Positions 1 to 6,751 of a DNA stretch of 21,167 bases are shown one piece after another. Origin of the DNA: JBBRHF01 sp038223055 (lineage in GTDB: Bacteria > Actinomycetota > Actinomycetes > JACCUZ01); the NCBI GenBank assembly GCA_038223055.1, contig JBBRHF010000064.1:1-21167 (forward strand). The letters are read 5' to 3'. Both the position numbers and the translations under genes were made by a program. Below the pieces are notes generated by a model. That model searched no databases. It was not told the origin of the DNA and was given only the letters and a program-made list of their open reading frames with translations. The first letter of the stretch is position 1. Every line of letters begins with the position of its first letter.

Positions 1-1
1 G

Positions 2-115
2 CTCCGCCGCAACACCGACCGCTTCAGCCCACAACGGCTCGGACAGGTCGCACTCGCCGTAGCCCTCATCCTCACCGTGAAACTCGTCAAATGGGCCAAA
101 CGCTGGACCGACTAA
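2..115 (+). CDS. C-terminal fragment of an unidentified protein
   Basis: An open frame enters from the left edge and ends at TAA 113-115, giving 37 residues. It carries one hydrophobic stretch (ALAVALILTVKLV, about residues 18-30) between basic flanks and ends in KRWTD. I do not recognise the family. It could be the tail of a transposase or of a small membrane-associated protein, but the visible part proves neither. It points towards the 3' end of the opposing tad operon, at the place where the remaining pilus genes would be expected, so it may mark the edge of an insertion or rearrangement. That link is inference. Confidence 0.4.
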   Translation, partial: LRRNTDRFSPQRLGQVALAVALILTVKLVKWAKRWTD

Positions 116-425
116 ACCCACCTATCCGCGCGCGCTCTTACGAGGCGTCGACACCTATGTCGGCTGCTTTTTCGCCTCGGTCGGTGACCCTCCCAGAGCC
201 TTGGATGCGGACGTCCCCACCTCGATGTGGCCGATTTGGGGGGCTTAGCCCGTTCTGCGGACCGGTGGGACGCGAGGGCTCGCCCAACCCCGGCGGTGGG
301 ATCGGGAAGCGGCGGCTGACGCTCCGGTAACTGGCACGCTGAGCCGGCGATCGCCGGAAAGTCCGGGATGACGGCCTCCGACGCGGCCCACGGTGGACTC
401 CCAGCCGTGCCGGCCTCCCTGGCGT
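116..425. other. 310-bp gap with no recognisable gene
   Basis: This is the gap between the left-edge fragment and the 3' end of tadC. Frames are open on both strands, but only through GC bias: the translations are Arg/Gly/Pro-rich and carry no motif. I looked on the minus strand for the small DUF4244/Flp-pilin-like and TadE-like genes that commonly follow tadC in actinobacteria and did not find them. I see no tRNA and no clear terminator hairpin. Confidence 0.5.
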
Positions 426-1277
426 TCAGCGCAGGTCGCCGAGAACCTCACCGGCTATGCCCAGCACGATCGGCACGACCCCCAGCAGGACGAAGGCGGG
501 CAAGAAGCACAGGACGAGCGGGCCGACGGCCAGCACTCCGGCGCGCCGGGCAGCCGCCTGGGCTCGCCAACGATGCCGCTGTCGCTGGTCATCAGCGACC
601 CCCGCGACGGTGTCGGCCAAGGGGGCGCCGGTGTCGGCGGCCCGCGCGAAGGCTCGCCGCAGCGGAGCCAGGGGGTCCTGCGGGTCGGCCGAGGCCCACG
701 CCTCCGCGGGCTGTGCGCCCAGCCGCAGGGCCGCCGAAACCTGCTCGAGGCGGCTCGCCAGCGGCGGGCCGACCGCCGCGGCCACCAGCGCGAGGGAGTC
801 CTCGGGGGAGGCACCAGATGCGAGACAGACAACGAGGAGGTCCGCGGCGCTCGGCAGTGCCGCGGACTCGGCGGTTCGCGTTCTCGTCGCCACCGCCGCA
901 TCGCGACCGGCGACCAACCAGCAGGCACCCAGGACAGATCCGGTGGCAACGACAGCCCAGAAGGTCCCACCGACAAGCTGACCGGCGATGGCGCCGAGCA
1001 TCACCGCTGCGAGTGAACGCGGTCGACCGAGCCGACCGCGGTTCGATCCTCGGCCGAACCGCGGTCCTGGACCGACGCCTGCCCGAGGCGCAATGTCGAG
1101 TCCGAAGGGCTTGCCCGGCGGGGCGCCGCGGACCGGCCACGCTCGCCACCCCGACCACCAGCCGGTGGCGGGGCGACGGCGCAGCCCCACGACCCGGCGA
1201 CGGGCGACCACGGCGCCGTCACCAAGCCACAGCATGGCACCGAGTGCCGCGAGGACTCCAGACAACAGGGCGGTCAT
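426..1277 (-). CDS. tadC: Tad pilus inner-membrane platform protein TadC (Type II secretion F domain)
   Basis: This 283-residue membrane protein is the partner of TadB in the platform on which the TadA ATPase drives pilin assembly. The sequence shows an N-terminal membrane helix (MTALLSGVLAALGAMLWLG), a second hydrophobic pair near residues 92-123, a helical T2SSF region with SAADLLVVCLASGASPEDSL and the conserved-type LADTVAGVADDQR stretch, and a C-terminal hydrophobic helix rich in Leu/Phe/Val. The ATG at 1277 is chosen because the longer open frame upstream is only Arg/Pro-rich repeat translation. There is no ribosome binding site. The TGA of a small upstream frame overlaps the start (ATGA), so translation is probably coupled. 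Family assignment is firm; TadC rather than TadB rests on gene order. Confidence 0.85.
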   Translation of the reverse strand: MTALLSGVLAALGAMLWLGDGAVVARRRVVGLRRRPATGWWSGWRAWPVRGAPPGKPFGLDIAPRAGVGPGPRFGRGSNRGRLGRPRSLAAVMLGAIAGQLVGGTFWAVVATGSVLGACWLVAGRDAAVATRTRTAESAALPSAADLLVVCLASGASPEDSLALVAAAVGPPLASRLEQVSAALRLGAQPAEAWASADPQDPLAPLRRAFARAADTGAPLADTVAGVADDQRQRHRWRAQAAARRAGVLAVGPLVLCFLPAFVLLGVVPIVLGIAGEVLGDLR

Positions 1278-1393
1278 GGCGGCTGGGCGCCGGGCGCCAG
1301 GCGAGCGGTCATGGCGGCTGAGGCGACGAGAGCCAGGCGTGCGACGCCGAGCGCCACGTGTGCCGTCGTGGCGGCTGAGGCGCCGAGCGCCAG
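1270..1393 (-). repeat. Three imperfect 31-32-bp repeats covering the tadC start
   Basis: Copies lie at 1270-1300, 1305-1336 and 1362-1393. On the minus strand each begins CTGGC and ends in GCCGCC followed by ATGACCGC or ACGACGGC. The tadC start context GCCGCCATGACCGC is therefore present twice, and a third copy has ACG in place of ATG. Related but more diverged sequence fills 1337-1361. Confidence 0.75.
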
Positions 1394-1405
1394 GTAACTG
1401 GTCAA
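1274..1405 (-). CDS. Possible translationally coupled 43-residue small ORF between tadB and tadC
   Basis: A TTG at 1405 overlaps the TGA stop of tadB (TTGA). The frame runs 43 codons of Ala/Leu-rich sequence (for example YLALGASAATTAHVALGV) and ends in a TGA that overlaps the ATG of tadC. Overlaps at both ends and a non-basic, alanine-rich product are what a coupled operon gene would show. The stretch is, however, built from a 31-32-bp repeat, so it may simply be an expanded spacer that stays open and carries ribosomes from tadB to tadC. No family is recognised. Confidence 0.25.
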   Translation of the reverse strand: MTSYLALGASAATTAHVALGVARLALVASAAMTARLAPGAQPP

Positions 1406-2232
1406 GACGGCTCGGCGGCACGGGCGATGTGTGTGGCCCAGGCCAGACCCGCTGACTCGAGCATGAGACCGCCGACGAGGCATCCACGGCCGACCGGGGT
1501 GGCGAAGAGAACGGTCAGCGGGTCGGCCCCCAGGGCACTGCCCATCAGCATCCCGAAGGCCGGCAGCAGGGCAAGCAGCACCCCCGTGGCGCGGGCTCCG
1601 GCCAGCTCGGCGGCCACCTCCTCACGGACTCGCTCCTCCGCGCGCAGCGTCTCGACGAGCCGGCCCACCGCAAAGGCCAGGCCGCTGCCGCTGCGATCGC
1701 AGACGGTCCAGGCGACCTCGAGCCTTCGGAGGCCGTCGCCTCCGGGGGTGGTCGAGGCCGACCGAAGTGCGGCGGCGATGTCACCGTGCGGCGTGCCGGC
1801 CACGCTCGCCACCAGGCCGAGACCGCCGGGGTCGGCCACCAGGCTGAGACCGCCTTGGTCGGCCACCAAGCCGAGGCCGCGTTGGTCGGCCACGAGGCCG
1901 AGACCGCCTTGGTCAGGCGCCAGGCCGAGCGCGCCGTGGTCGGCCACCGCAGCGGCGAGGGCGTCACGCGGCAGCGCGCCGGCGGACAGCTCGGCGGCCA
2001 TCGACGAGCACAGGTCGATGACGGCGCGGCGCCGTGTCGCGGCATCCTTGCGACGGCGCCACGGCAGGCGAGCGACGATCCGGACCAGCCCACCGGTCGC
2101 CGCATCGCGGGGGGCAGGTGCGGCCGGGCCCGCCACCCGGCGGAGTCGCTGCAACCCCGCAGCGGGCGCGCCGGGTGCCGTCGCACCGGCCAGGGCCGCC
2201 AGCAGGACCGCGGCCAGGGCCGATGCCGACAT
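1402..2232 (-). CDS. tadB: Tad pilus inner-membrane platform protein TadB (Type II secretion F domain) with an internal 9-residue repeat
   Basis: This 276-residue membrane protein forms the Tad platform with TadC. The sequence shows an N-terminal hydrophobic helix (SALAAVLLAALAGA), an Arg-rich loop (WRRRKDAATRRR), a helical domain starting AVIDLCSSMAAELSAGALPR, then five repeats of GLGLVADQG type. After these come the T2SSF-like stretch TVCDRSGSGLAFAVGRLVET and C-terminal membrane helices (ATGVLLALLPAFGMLMGSAL and GCLVGGLMLESAGLAWATHI). The ATG at 2232 overlaps the tadA stop; a GTG directly before it (2235) is an equal alternative. It lies between tadA and tadC in one operon. The repeat block falls between the helical domain and the AGTPHGDIAAALR segment and looks like an expansion within an otherwise normal protein. 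Confidence 0.85.
   Translation of the reverse strand: MSASALAAVLLAALAGATAPGAPAAGLQRLRRVAGPAAPAPRDAATGGLVRIVARLPWRRRKDAATRRRAVIDLCSSMAAELSAGALPRDALAAAVADHGALGLAPDQGGLGLVADQRGLGLVADQGGLSLVADPGGLGLVASVAGTPHGDIAAALRSASTTPGGDGLRRLEVAWTVCDRSGSGLAFAVGRLVETLRAEERVREEVAAELAGARATGVLLALLPAFGMLMGSALGADPLTVLFATPVGRGCLVGGLMLESAGLAWATHIARAAEPS
1808..1942 (-). repeat. Five tandem 27-bp repeats inside tadB (9 residues each)
   Basis: Units lie at 1808-1834, 1835-1861, 1862-1888, 1889-1915 and 1916-1942. They encode, in minus-strand order, ALGLAPDQG-like, GLGLVADQR, GLGLVADQG, GLSLVADPG and GLGLVASVA-like peptides. The 27-bp length keeps the frame, so copy number could vary without breaking the gene. The outer copies are the most diverged. 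Confidence 0.9.
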
Positions 2233-2274
2233 CACCAGGACCCGGCCAGGGCCGATGCCGACATCACCAGGACC
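2211..2274 (-). repeat. Perfect 32-bp tandem duplication across the tadA/tadB junction
   Basis: Bases 2211-2242 and 2243-2274 are identical. Each copy contains, on the minus strand, GTGATGTCGGCATCGG. The upstream copy is read in the tadA frame (VMSASALAG) and the downstream copy in the tadB frame (MSASALAAV). Because 32 is not a multiple of three, the duplication shifts the frame and creates the tadA stop. Confidence 0.92.
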
Positions 2275-3500
2275 GCGGCCCGTGCCCCGCCGGCCCCGGA
2301 CAACAGGTGCGCCAGCCGCTCGGCACCGGGTCCTTCACGGGTGCCGCCGTCCTCGGCGACGGTCAACGCCGCCTGCACCTCGGTGAGACCACTCGCCGCC
2401 CGGTTGAGGACCCCGACGGCGGCCACCCGCCGGCGACCGTCCTGGCCGCGGGTGAGGTGCACGGCCACCTGGATCGCGGCAGCGAGCTGGCTGTGCAGCG
2501 CGTCCCGACCGAGCCCAGCGGCGAGGGCGAGAGCCTCCAACCGGGTCGGCAACAGTTCCGCGGAGTTGGCGTGCACGGTGCCGCAGCCTCCCTCGTGTCC
2601 GGTGTTGAGAGCGGCGAGCAGGTCGACGACCTCGCCGCCACGGACCTCGCCGACCACCAACCGGTCAGGACGCATCCGCAGGGCCGAGCGGACGAGATGG
2701 CGCAGGTCGATCTCGCCGGCACCCTCGACGTTGGGCGGCCTCGCCTCGAGACGTACGACGTGGGGGTGCGCCGGTTGCAGCTCACCGTTTTCCTCCACGA
2801 GGACGATGCGCTCGCCGGGAGCCGCTTCACCGAGCAGCGTCGACAGGAGCGTGGTCTTGCCGGTCCCGGTGCCTCCGGTCACAAGGAAAGCGAGCCGACC
2901 ATGCACGATCTGGCCCAGGATGCGCCGCATCGGAGCCGTCATGAAACCCCGGCTGGCCAGCTCATTCATCGTGAATCCGCGACGGCGAGGCACGCGCAGG
3001 GAAATGACCGGCCCGGTCGGACAGATCGGCGGCAGCACCGCGTGCAGGCGGACACCATCGGCGAGCCGCGCGTCGACCGTCGGCTGGGCAGCGTCGAGCC
3101 GACGTCCGGCCGAGGAAGCCAGCCGTTGGGCCAGCCGACGCACCGCCTCGGCGTCGGGAAAGGTGATCTCCGCCCGCTCCAGCCCGGCTCCCCGGTCGAC
3201 CCACACCTCGTCGGCGCCGTTGACGAGGACATCGGTCACCCCCACCTCGAGAAGCAGCGCCGTGAGCGGGCCGGCACCGGTCAACTCGGCGCGCACCGCC
3301 GCGACCAGCTCGCGCAGGGTCTGCTCTCCCACGAGGGCTCCGTCGGCCCGGACCGCCGCGGACACATGTGCCGCGGTCGGCGGGTCACCGGTGCGCACCA
3401 GACGGGAACGGACCCGCTCGACCAGCGCTGGGTCCAGGCGCACGTCGTGTCCCGATGGTGCGGCGCTGCCTCGGAGGTGGCCCGACGCGCTGGCGGTCAC
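2232..3500 (-). CDS. tadA: Tad pilus assembly ATPase TadA (CpaF-type secretion ATPase)
   Basis: This is a 422-residue cytoplasmic hexameric ATPase that powers Flp pilus assembly. The N-terminal domain (about residues 20-200) includes LTGAGPLTALLLEVGVTDVL and the typical VNGADEVWVDRG. The ATPase core has Walker A GGTGTGKTT at 209-217, an acidic VEENGELQ segment at 235-242, the arginine-rich RSALRMRPDRLVVGEVRGGE at 271-290 with the Walker B glutamate, and the His box GTVHANS at 307-313. All catalytic motifs look intact. The start is a GTG at 3500 that overlaps the stop of ssd (GTGA). A longer frame upstream lies inside ssd and is not needed. The last residues (MSASALAGSW) come from a 32-bp duplication shared with tadB, so the native C-terminus may have differed. 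Confidence 0.92.
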   Translation of the reverse strand: MTASASGHLRGSAAPSGHDVRLDPALVERVRSRLVRTGDPPTAAHVSAAVRADGALVGEQTLRELVAAVRAELTGAGPLTALLLEVGVTDVLVNGADEVWVDRGAGLERAEITFPDAEAVRRLAQRLASSAGRRLDAAQPTVDARLADGVRLHAVLPPICPTGPVISLRVPRRRGFTMNELASRGFMTAPMRRILGQIVHGRLAFLVTGGTGTGKTTLLSTLLGEAAPGERIVLVEENGELQPAHPHVVRLEARPPNVEGAGEIDLRHLVRSALRMRPDRLVVGEVRGGEVVDLLAALNTGHEGGCGTVHANSAELLPTRLEALALAAGLGRDALHSQLAAAIQVAVHLTRGQDGRRRVAAVGVLNRAASGLTEVQAALTVAEDGGTREGPGAERLAHLLSGAGGARAAVLVMSASALAGSW

Positions 3501-4564
3501 GCCGCCGTCCCATGCACGGAGGTCAGCTCGCCGAGCAACCCCCGGCAGAAGGTCGCCAGCGGACCCTTGCCGTGGCGGGCGGGGGGCTGGCCGCACTCCA
3601 TCGCCTGCTCCAGTCCTGGCTCAGCCTTGACGTAACCCGCCAGCGGCAGCCCCAGCGTGTCGGCGACCAGCTGGCCGGTCAGCCCGGCCGGCGACGGCCC
3701 CCGCACCACGGCCCGCAGATCACGGGCGAGAAGACCGACCGCGACGGCTACCCGCGCGGCTGCGGCCGTCGCGCGCACCTCGGCCGGCACCACGAGCAAC
3801 GTCACGTCCGCGGCTTCGAGGGCCACCTCCGTCGCGGCGTCGACCTGGCGGGGCAGGTCCACGACGACCACCTCGCTCGACGACGCGGCCGCGGTGAGCA
3901 CGCTGCGCATGGCCGCGGGCGACACGCGCAGCTGGTCACCCCGGTCCCACGACAGCACGGTGAGCTGATGGACCTGGGGAAGGGCGGCTCGCAGGGCCGA
4001 CCCGTCGACCCGGCCGCCCGTCACAGCGAGATCGGGCCAGCGCAGGCCCGCCGCGTCCTCACCGCCGAGAGCGAGGTCGATGCCGCCACCGAGCGGATCA
4101 CCGTCGACCAGCAGGGCGCGGCGACCCATCCGCGCCGCGGTGACCGACAGCGCTGCCGCCAGGGTGGTCGCGCCGGCTCCGCCACGCCCTCCAACGACAG
4201 CCACGATCACGCCTGGACGGGGCGCGCGGCTGCCCGCTTGCGCGAAGCGGTCCGCCAGCCAGGCCTGTGCGTCGGGCAGGAACACGACGGTGTCGGCCCC
4301 CAGCTCGACCGCCACGTCCCAGACGCCGGCGTCCTCCAGATCGCCGACCACGATCACGACATCGCGCCGACGGCTCAGTCCCGCCCGCGCAGCCTGCTGG
4401 GCGAGGTCACCGCCGACCACCACTAGCGGGACTTCGAGCCAGCGTCGCCGGGCCGTCCCCACGTCGGGCACGACCTCGGGCTCGACACCGGCCAGCGAAC
4501 ACAGCCGCAGCAGCTCGTCGAGCAGGGATGGGTCGGCGGTGACGATGAGCGGGCGGTCGGGCAC
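3497..4564 (-). CDS. ssd: Ssd/CpaE-like septum-site-determining or pilus-positioning P-loop protein
   Basis: This 355-residue protein of the MinD/ParA-like CpaE group is the first gene of the tad operon. Actinobacterial members (Ssd in mycobacteria) are linked to septum regulation, while CpaE in other bacteria positions the Tad pilus. The first 110 residues form a receiver-like domain (LIVTADPSLLDELLRLCSL, VVIVVGDLEDAGVW, ELGADTVVFLPD). The ATPase-like domain starts with VAVVGGRGGAGATTLAAALS at 121-140, which lacks the usual P-loop lysine (GAT in place of GKT), and contains ALLVDGDPLGGGIDLALG. Actinobacterial Ssd proteins share this altered P-loop. The GTG at 4564 is chosen over GTG 4576 because GGAGG (4570-4574) stands 5 nt before it. 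The 3' end overlaps tadA. Confidence 0.82.
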   Translation of the reverse strand: MPDRPLIVTADPSLLDELLRLCSLAGVEPEVVPDVGTARRRWLEVPLVVVGGDLAQQAARAGLSRRRDVVIVVGDLEDAGVWDVAVELGADTVVFLPDAQAWLADRFAQAGSRAPRPGVIVAVVGGRGGAGATTLAAALSVTAARMGRRALLVDGDPLGGGIDLALGGEDAAGLRWPDLAVTGGRVDGSALRAALPQVHQLTVLSWDRGDQLRVSPAAMRSVLTAAASSSEVVVVDLPRQVDAATEVALEAADVTLLVVPAEVRATAAAARVAVAVGLLARDLRAVVRGPSPAGLTGQLVADTLGLPLAGYVKAEPGLEQAMECGQPPARHGKGPLATFCRGLLGELTSVHGTAA

Positions 4565-4575
4565 GGGGTCCTCCA

Positions 4576-4638
4576 CGACAGAAACGGGCTACGGCAGAAG
4601 CGGGCTACGACAGAAGCGGGCTACGACAGAAACGGGCC
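4576..4638 (-). repeat. Four 16-bp direct repeats just upstream of ssd
   Basis: Units begin at 4576, 4592, 4608 and 4624, each close to CGACAGAAACGGGCTA on the plus strand. The last is cut short by one base. They lie directly before the ribosome binding site of ssd, inside the leader or promoter of the tad operon, where copy number could affect expression. The function is unknown. Confidence 0.85.
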
Positions 4639-4746
4639 GGGCCACCAGCCTCGCGGCCCAGGCCCCGTCCAGCCGTCACCCCGTCGTACATCTGTGGAGA
4701 ACGAGACCCTCGAATTGCCTGTGGATCTGGCTCAGCCCGGACATGG

Positions 4747-4779
4747 GACGACCCCCGCTGGGGGGTAGCGGGGGTCGTC
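4747..4779. terminator. Strong 13-bp hairpin between the divergent ssd and HAD genes
   Basis: GACGACCCCCGCT (4747-4759) pairs perfectly with AGCGGGGGTCGTC (4767-4779) around a 7-nt loop. No T-run follows. A terminator-like hairpin between two divergent genes is unusual. It is immediately followed by GTGCG at 4780, which matters for the adjacent intron, because some bacterial group II introns insert just after such hairpins. Confidence 0.6.
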
Positions 4780-4832
4780 GTGCGGCTCCGGATCGGGGGG
4801 AAACCGGGCCGCAGCAGTGCTGCGCGTCAGTC

Positions 4833-5551
4833 GTGCGCCGCAGAACCAGCATGAGCCCAGAACGGGTCAAACACAACCCTCGGGACACCAAGATCCGGCC
4901 AAGTCTTGCGGGTTGCTTATGCTCGAATCATGTTGCGTCCTGCAAACTGGACTAGGCCAGCGGGTGTGAGTCCCGCCTGGGTAGGTACCGGAGCGCCCAG
5001 CAGCAGACCCGGTGCGTTGGAGAGATCTGGCGGGCTCAGCGGGGTGTCACGAGCCTCTTTGGAGGAAGCAAGATCACGGGCCGTAGCGTCAAGCGAACTC
5101 TGCAGCCTCGTCAGACCCACAATGGGAGAGCCGACCGCTCATGTCACGGCGAAGGCCATGTCCGTCAGGCCCTGTTCCGGGGTCGGCCTGGCGGGTGTCA
5201 CCGGGGTGCGGGAGATGGCACGTGATCACGGTCTGGTTCGGAATAGGAGAGACCCGTCTGCCTGGCCTGCGTCGGGCAAAGACCGGCCGCAAAAGCCAAT
5301 GGTGAAATCGTGCGGAGGGCAGCAGGAGTCCGACGGGGTCGTAGTTCCGGTGGTCGGCGCGCGACAGCACGCGCCGGAAGGGAAGGGGCCCCGACCAGGG
5401 CCTGCATCAAATCATGGGCATCATCCAATACCCGAAGGCGGCGTAACGATGTCCAGAAGACCGTCGGTAAGCCGTAGGCGGGAAAACCGCACGTACGGAT
5501 TGAAAGGGGGATGGGGAAACAGGGCCGCCATGCGGTTCCTGCGCCCCTGAC
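4833..5551 (+). mobile_element. Group II intron without reverse-transcriptase gene (apparent degenerate remnant)
   Basis: The stretch has no plausible coding frame. It reads like the ribozyme part of a bacterial group II intron. Features seen are: a domain-I-like hairpin GCGGG-TGTGAGT-CCCGC (4960-4976); ribozyme-like segments such as GGAATAGGAGAGACCCGTCT (about 5240-5259) and GGAGTCCGACGGGGTCGTAG (5325-5344), of a type I recall from such introns; a domain V hairpin at 5469-5501; and a domain-VI-like GC-rich stem after it. Only about 60 nt separate the place where the intron-encoded protein normally starts (after AAGGGGCCCCGACCAGGG) from domain V, so the protein gene is missing. The 5' end is uncertain: GTGCG occurs at 4833 and, directly after the hairpin, at 4780. 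The 3' end lies within about 5551-5558. Assignment is by remembered consensus, not a covariance search. Confidence 0.7.
5469..5501 (+). ncRNA. Group II intron domain V, atypical
   Basis: Domain V is the catalytic hairpin of group II introns. Here the AGC triad (5470-5472), AGCCGTA, a GAAA-containing loop (5482-5486) and ACGTACGG (5491-5498) are all present. Two departures from the usual 34-nt form are visible. The 3' strand reads ACGGAT where ACGGTT is normal, so the triad G (5471) faces A instead of U. The hairpin is also one base shorter, so its tip does not form a clean GNRA tetraloop. Both suggest loss of activity. Confidence 0.7.
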
Positions 5552-5556
5552 TGCCA

Positions 5557-6366
5557 ATGGACAGCCAGGCACCGGACCGGACCGCAGCGTTCTTCGACCT
5601 GGACAAGACAATCATCGCCAAGTCCAGCACGCTGGCGTTCAGCCGGTCCTTCTACCAAGGCGGCCTCATCAACCGTCGCGCCGTCCTACGCAGCGCCTAC
5701 GCCCAGTTCGTCTATCTCGTGGGAGGGGCTGACCACGACCAGATGGAGCGGATGCGGGCCTACCTGTCATCCCTGTGCGGCGGGTGGGACGTCCAGCAAG
5801 TTAAGGACATCGTGGCCGAGACGCTGCACGAGCTGATCGACCCGATCATCTACGACGAGGCCGCGACCCTGATCGAGGAGCACCACCTCGCCGGTCGGGA
5901 CGTGGTCATCGTCAGCACGTCCGGCGCCGAGGTGGTCGAGCCGATCGGGGCGATGCTCGGAGCCGACCGGGTGATCGCCACCCGGATGGTCGTGGCGGAC
6001 GGGAAATACAGCGGCGACATCGAGTTCTACGCCTACGCCGAGTCCAAGGCGAAGGCGATCGAGGAGCTCGCGGCCGCGGAGGGCTACGACCTGTCGCGCT
6101 GCTTTGCCTACACCGACTCGGTGACTGACCTACCCATGCTCAAGGCGGTCGGCAACCCCTACGCCGTGAACCCCGACCGGGCACTGCGCCGTGAGGCGGC
6201 CACCCGGCACTGGCCGATCCTCGTGTTCACCAAGCCGGTCGGCCTGCGGGACCGGGTGCCCAACGTCTCGCTCCCACCCCGACCGACCATGGCCGCCGCG
6301 GCCCTCAGCGCCGGGGCGGCGACCGCAGGTCTGGTGTGGCTCGCCGCCCGGCGCCGCCAGCACTGA
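5557..6366 (+). CDS. HAD-superfamily subfamily IB phosphatase-like protein
   Basis: This 269-residue protein resembles a conserved actinobacterial family annotated in Streptomyces as morphological-differentiation associated; its substrate is unknown. The HAD motifs are complete: motif I FFDLDKT at 12-18 with nucleophile Asp14 and Asp16, motif II VSTSG at 119-123, the lysine in ESK at 162-164, and motif III TDSVTDLP at 186-193. A hydrophobic C-terminal segment (about 245-265) followed by RRR suggests a membrane anchor. The ATG at 5557 is the only start after an in-frame stop at 5548, and no ribosome binding site precedes it. The group II intron-like sequence ends within a few bases of this start, so the native leader has been separated from the gene. 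The neighbourhood (ssd/tad, HAD, Fic-like, acs) matches that in Streptomyces, as far as I recall it. Confidence 0.87.
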   Translation: MDSQAPDRTAAFFDLDKTIIAKSSTLAFSRSFYQGGLINRRAVLRSAYAQFVYLVGGADHDQMERMRAYLSSLCGGWDVQQVKDIVAETLHELIDPIIYDEAATLIEEHHLAGRDVVIVSTSGAEVVEPIGAMLGADRVIATRMVVADGKYSGDIEFYAYAESKAKAIEELAAAEGYDLSRCFAYTDSVTDLPMLKAVGNPYAVNPDRALRREAATRHWPILVFTKPVGLRDRVPNVSLPPRPTMAAAALSAGAATAGLVWLAARRRQH

Positions 6367-6751
6367 CCGAGGGCCGACAAGACCCAGCCAGGAAACCCGG
6401 CACGGCGCGTCGTACGTCGACACCCCCACAATCCGACAAAAGAAGTGCCCAGGGGCTTCCCTTGAGGCACCTCGAAGGTCTAGAACGGACATAGGGTCCG
6501 CGCGACCATGCACCCGACTCGTCGGGTTGACGGCCACTCGGACCGTGCACGGCAGCCGGGCACCCACGCGGCGACCGCCCAAGTACGGGCTGACCGAACC
6601 AGGCTGGTCCTGGTCGGCGTCGAGGAGGTGCACGCTTGGTAACCCGCGTCTGTCGTGTCGGGGCGGTGTCCCTCTTCGGCGGGACGCCGCTCCCCTTTCT
6701 CCTGAGGCACGCTTTCTCCCGACGGCCCGGTCCACCGCCGGCGGCCTCAAC
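6367..6751. other. 385-bp intergenic region between convergent genes
   Basis: This is the gap between the 3' ends of the HAD gene and the Fic-like gene. I see no coding frame with a recognisable product and no RNA gene. It is by eye less GC-rich around 6400-6500. It contains one convincing terminator hairpin near its right end, listed separately. Confidence 0.5.
6660..6698 (+). terminator. Intrinsic terminator-like hairpin
   Basis: GGGGCGGTGTCCC (6660-6672) pairs with GGGACGCCGCTCCCC (6681-6695), with one G-T pair and a 2-base bulge, over a short loop. Three T residues follow on the plus strand. It lies between convergent genes and would end the HAD transcript. Confidence 0.6.

Noticed and set aside
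1786..3635. Long plus-strand frames (614 and 533 codons) over tadB/tadA
   Set aside because: These are shadow frames opposite genes with intact Walker and F-domain motifs; their translations are Arg/Pro/Ser-rich and match no family.
4693..4728. Two TGTGGA strings resembling DnaA boxes before ssd
   Set aside because: Only two copies occur, each departing from the TTATCCACA-type consensus, with no dnaA or dnaN nearby. They are too weak to call an origin or a DnaA-controlled promoter.
4676..4891. 71-codon minus-strand frame over the hairpin before the intron
   Set aside because: It has no ribosome binding site and no recognisable product, and it overlaps a perfect hairpin and intron-like sequence.
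6367..6751. Possible small RNA or transposon remnant between HAD and Fic-like genes
   Set aside because: Apart from one terminator hairpin I found no terminal inverted repeats, transposase motif or conserved RNA fold.
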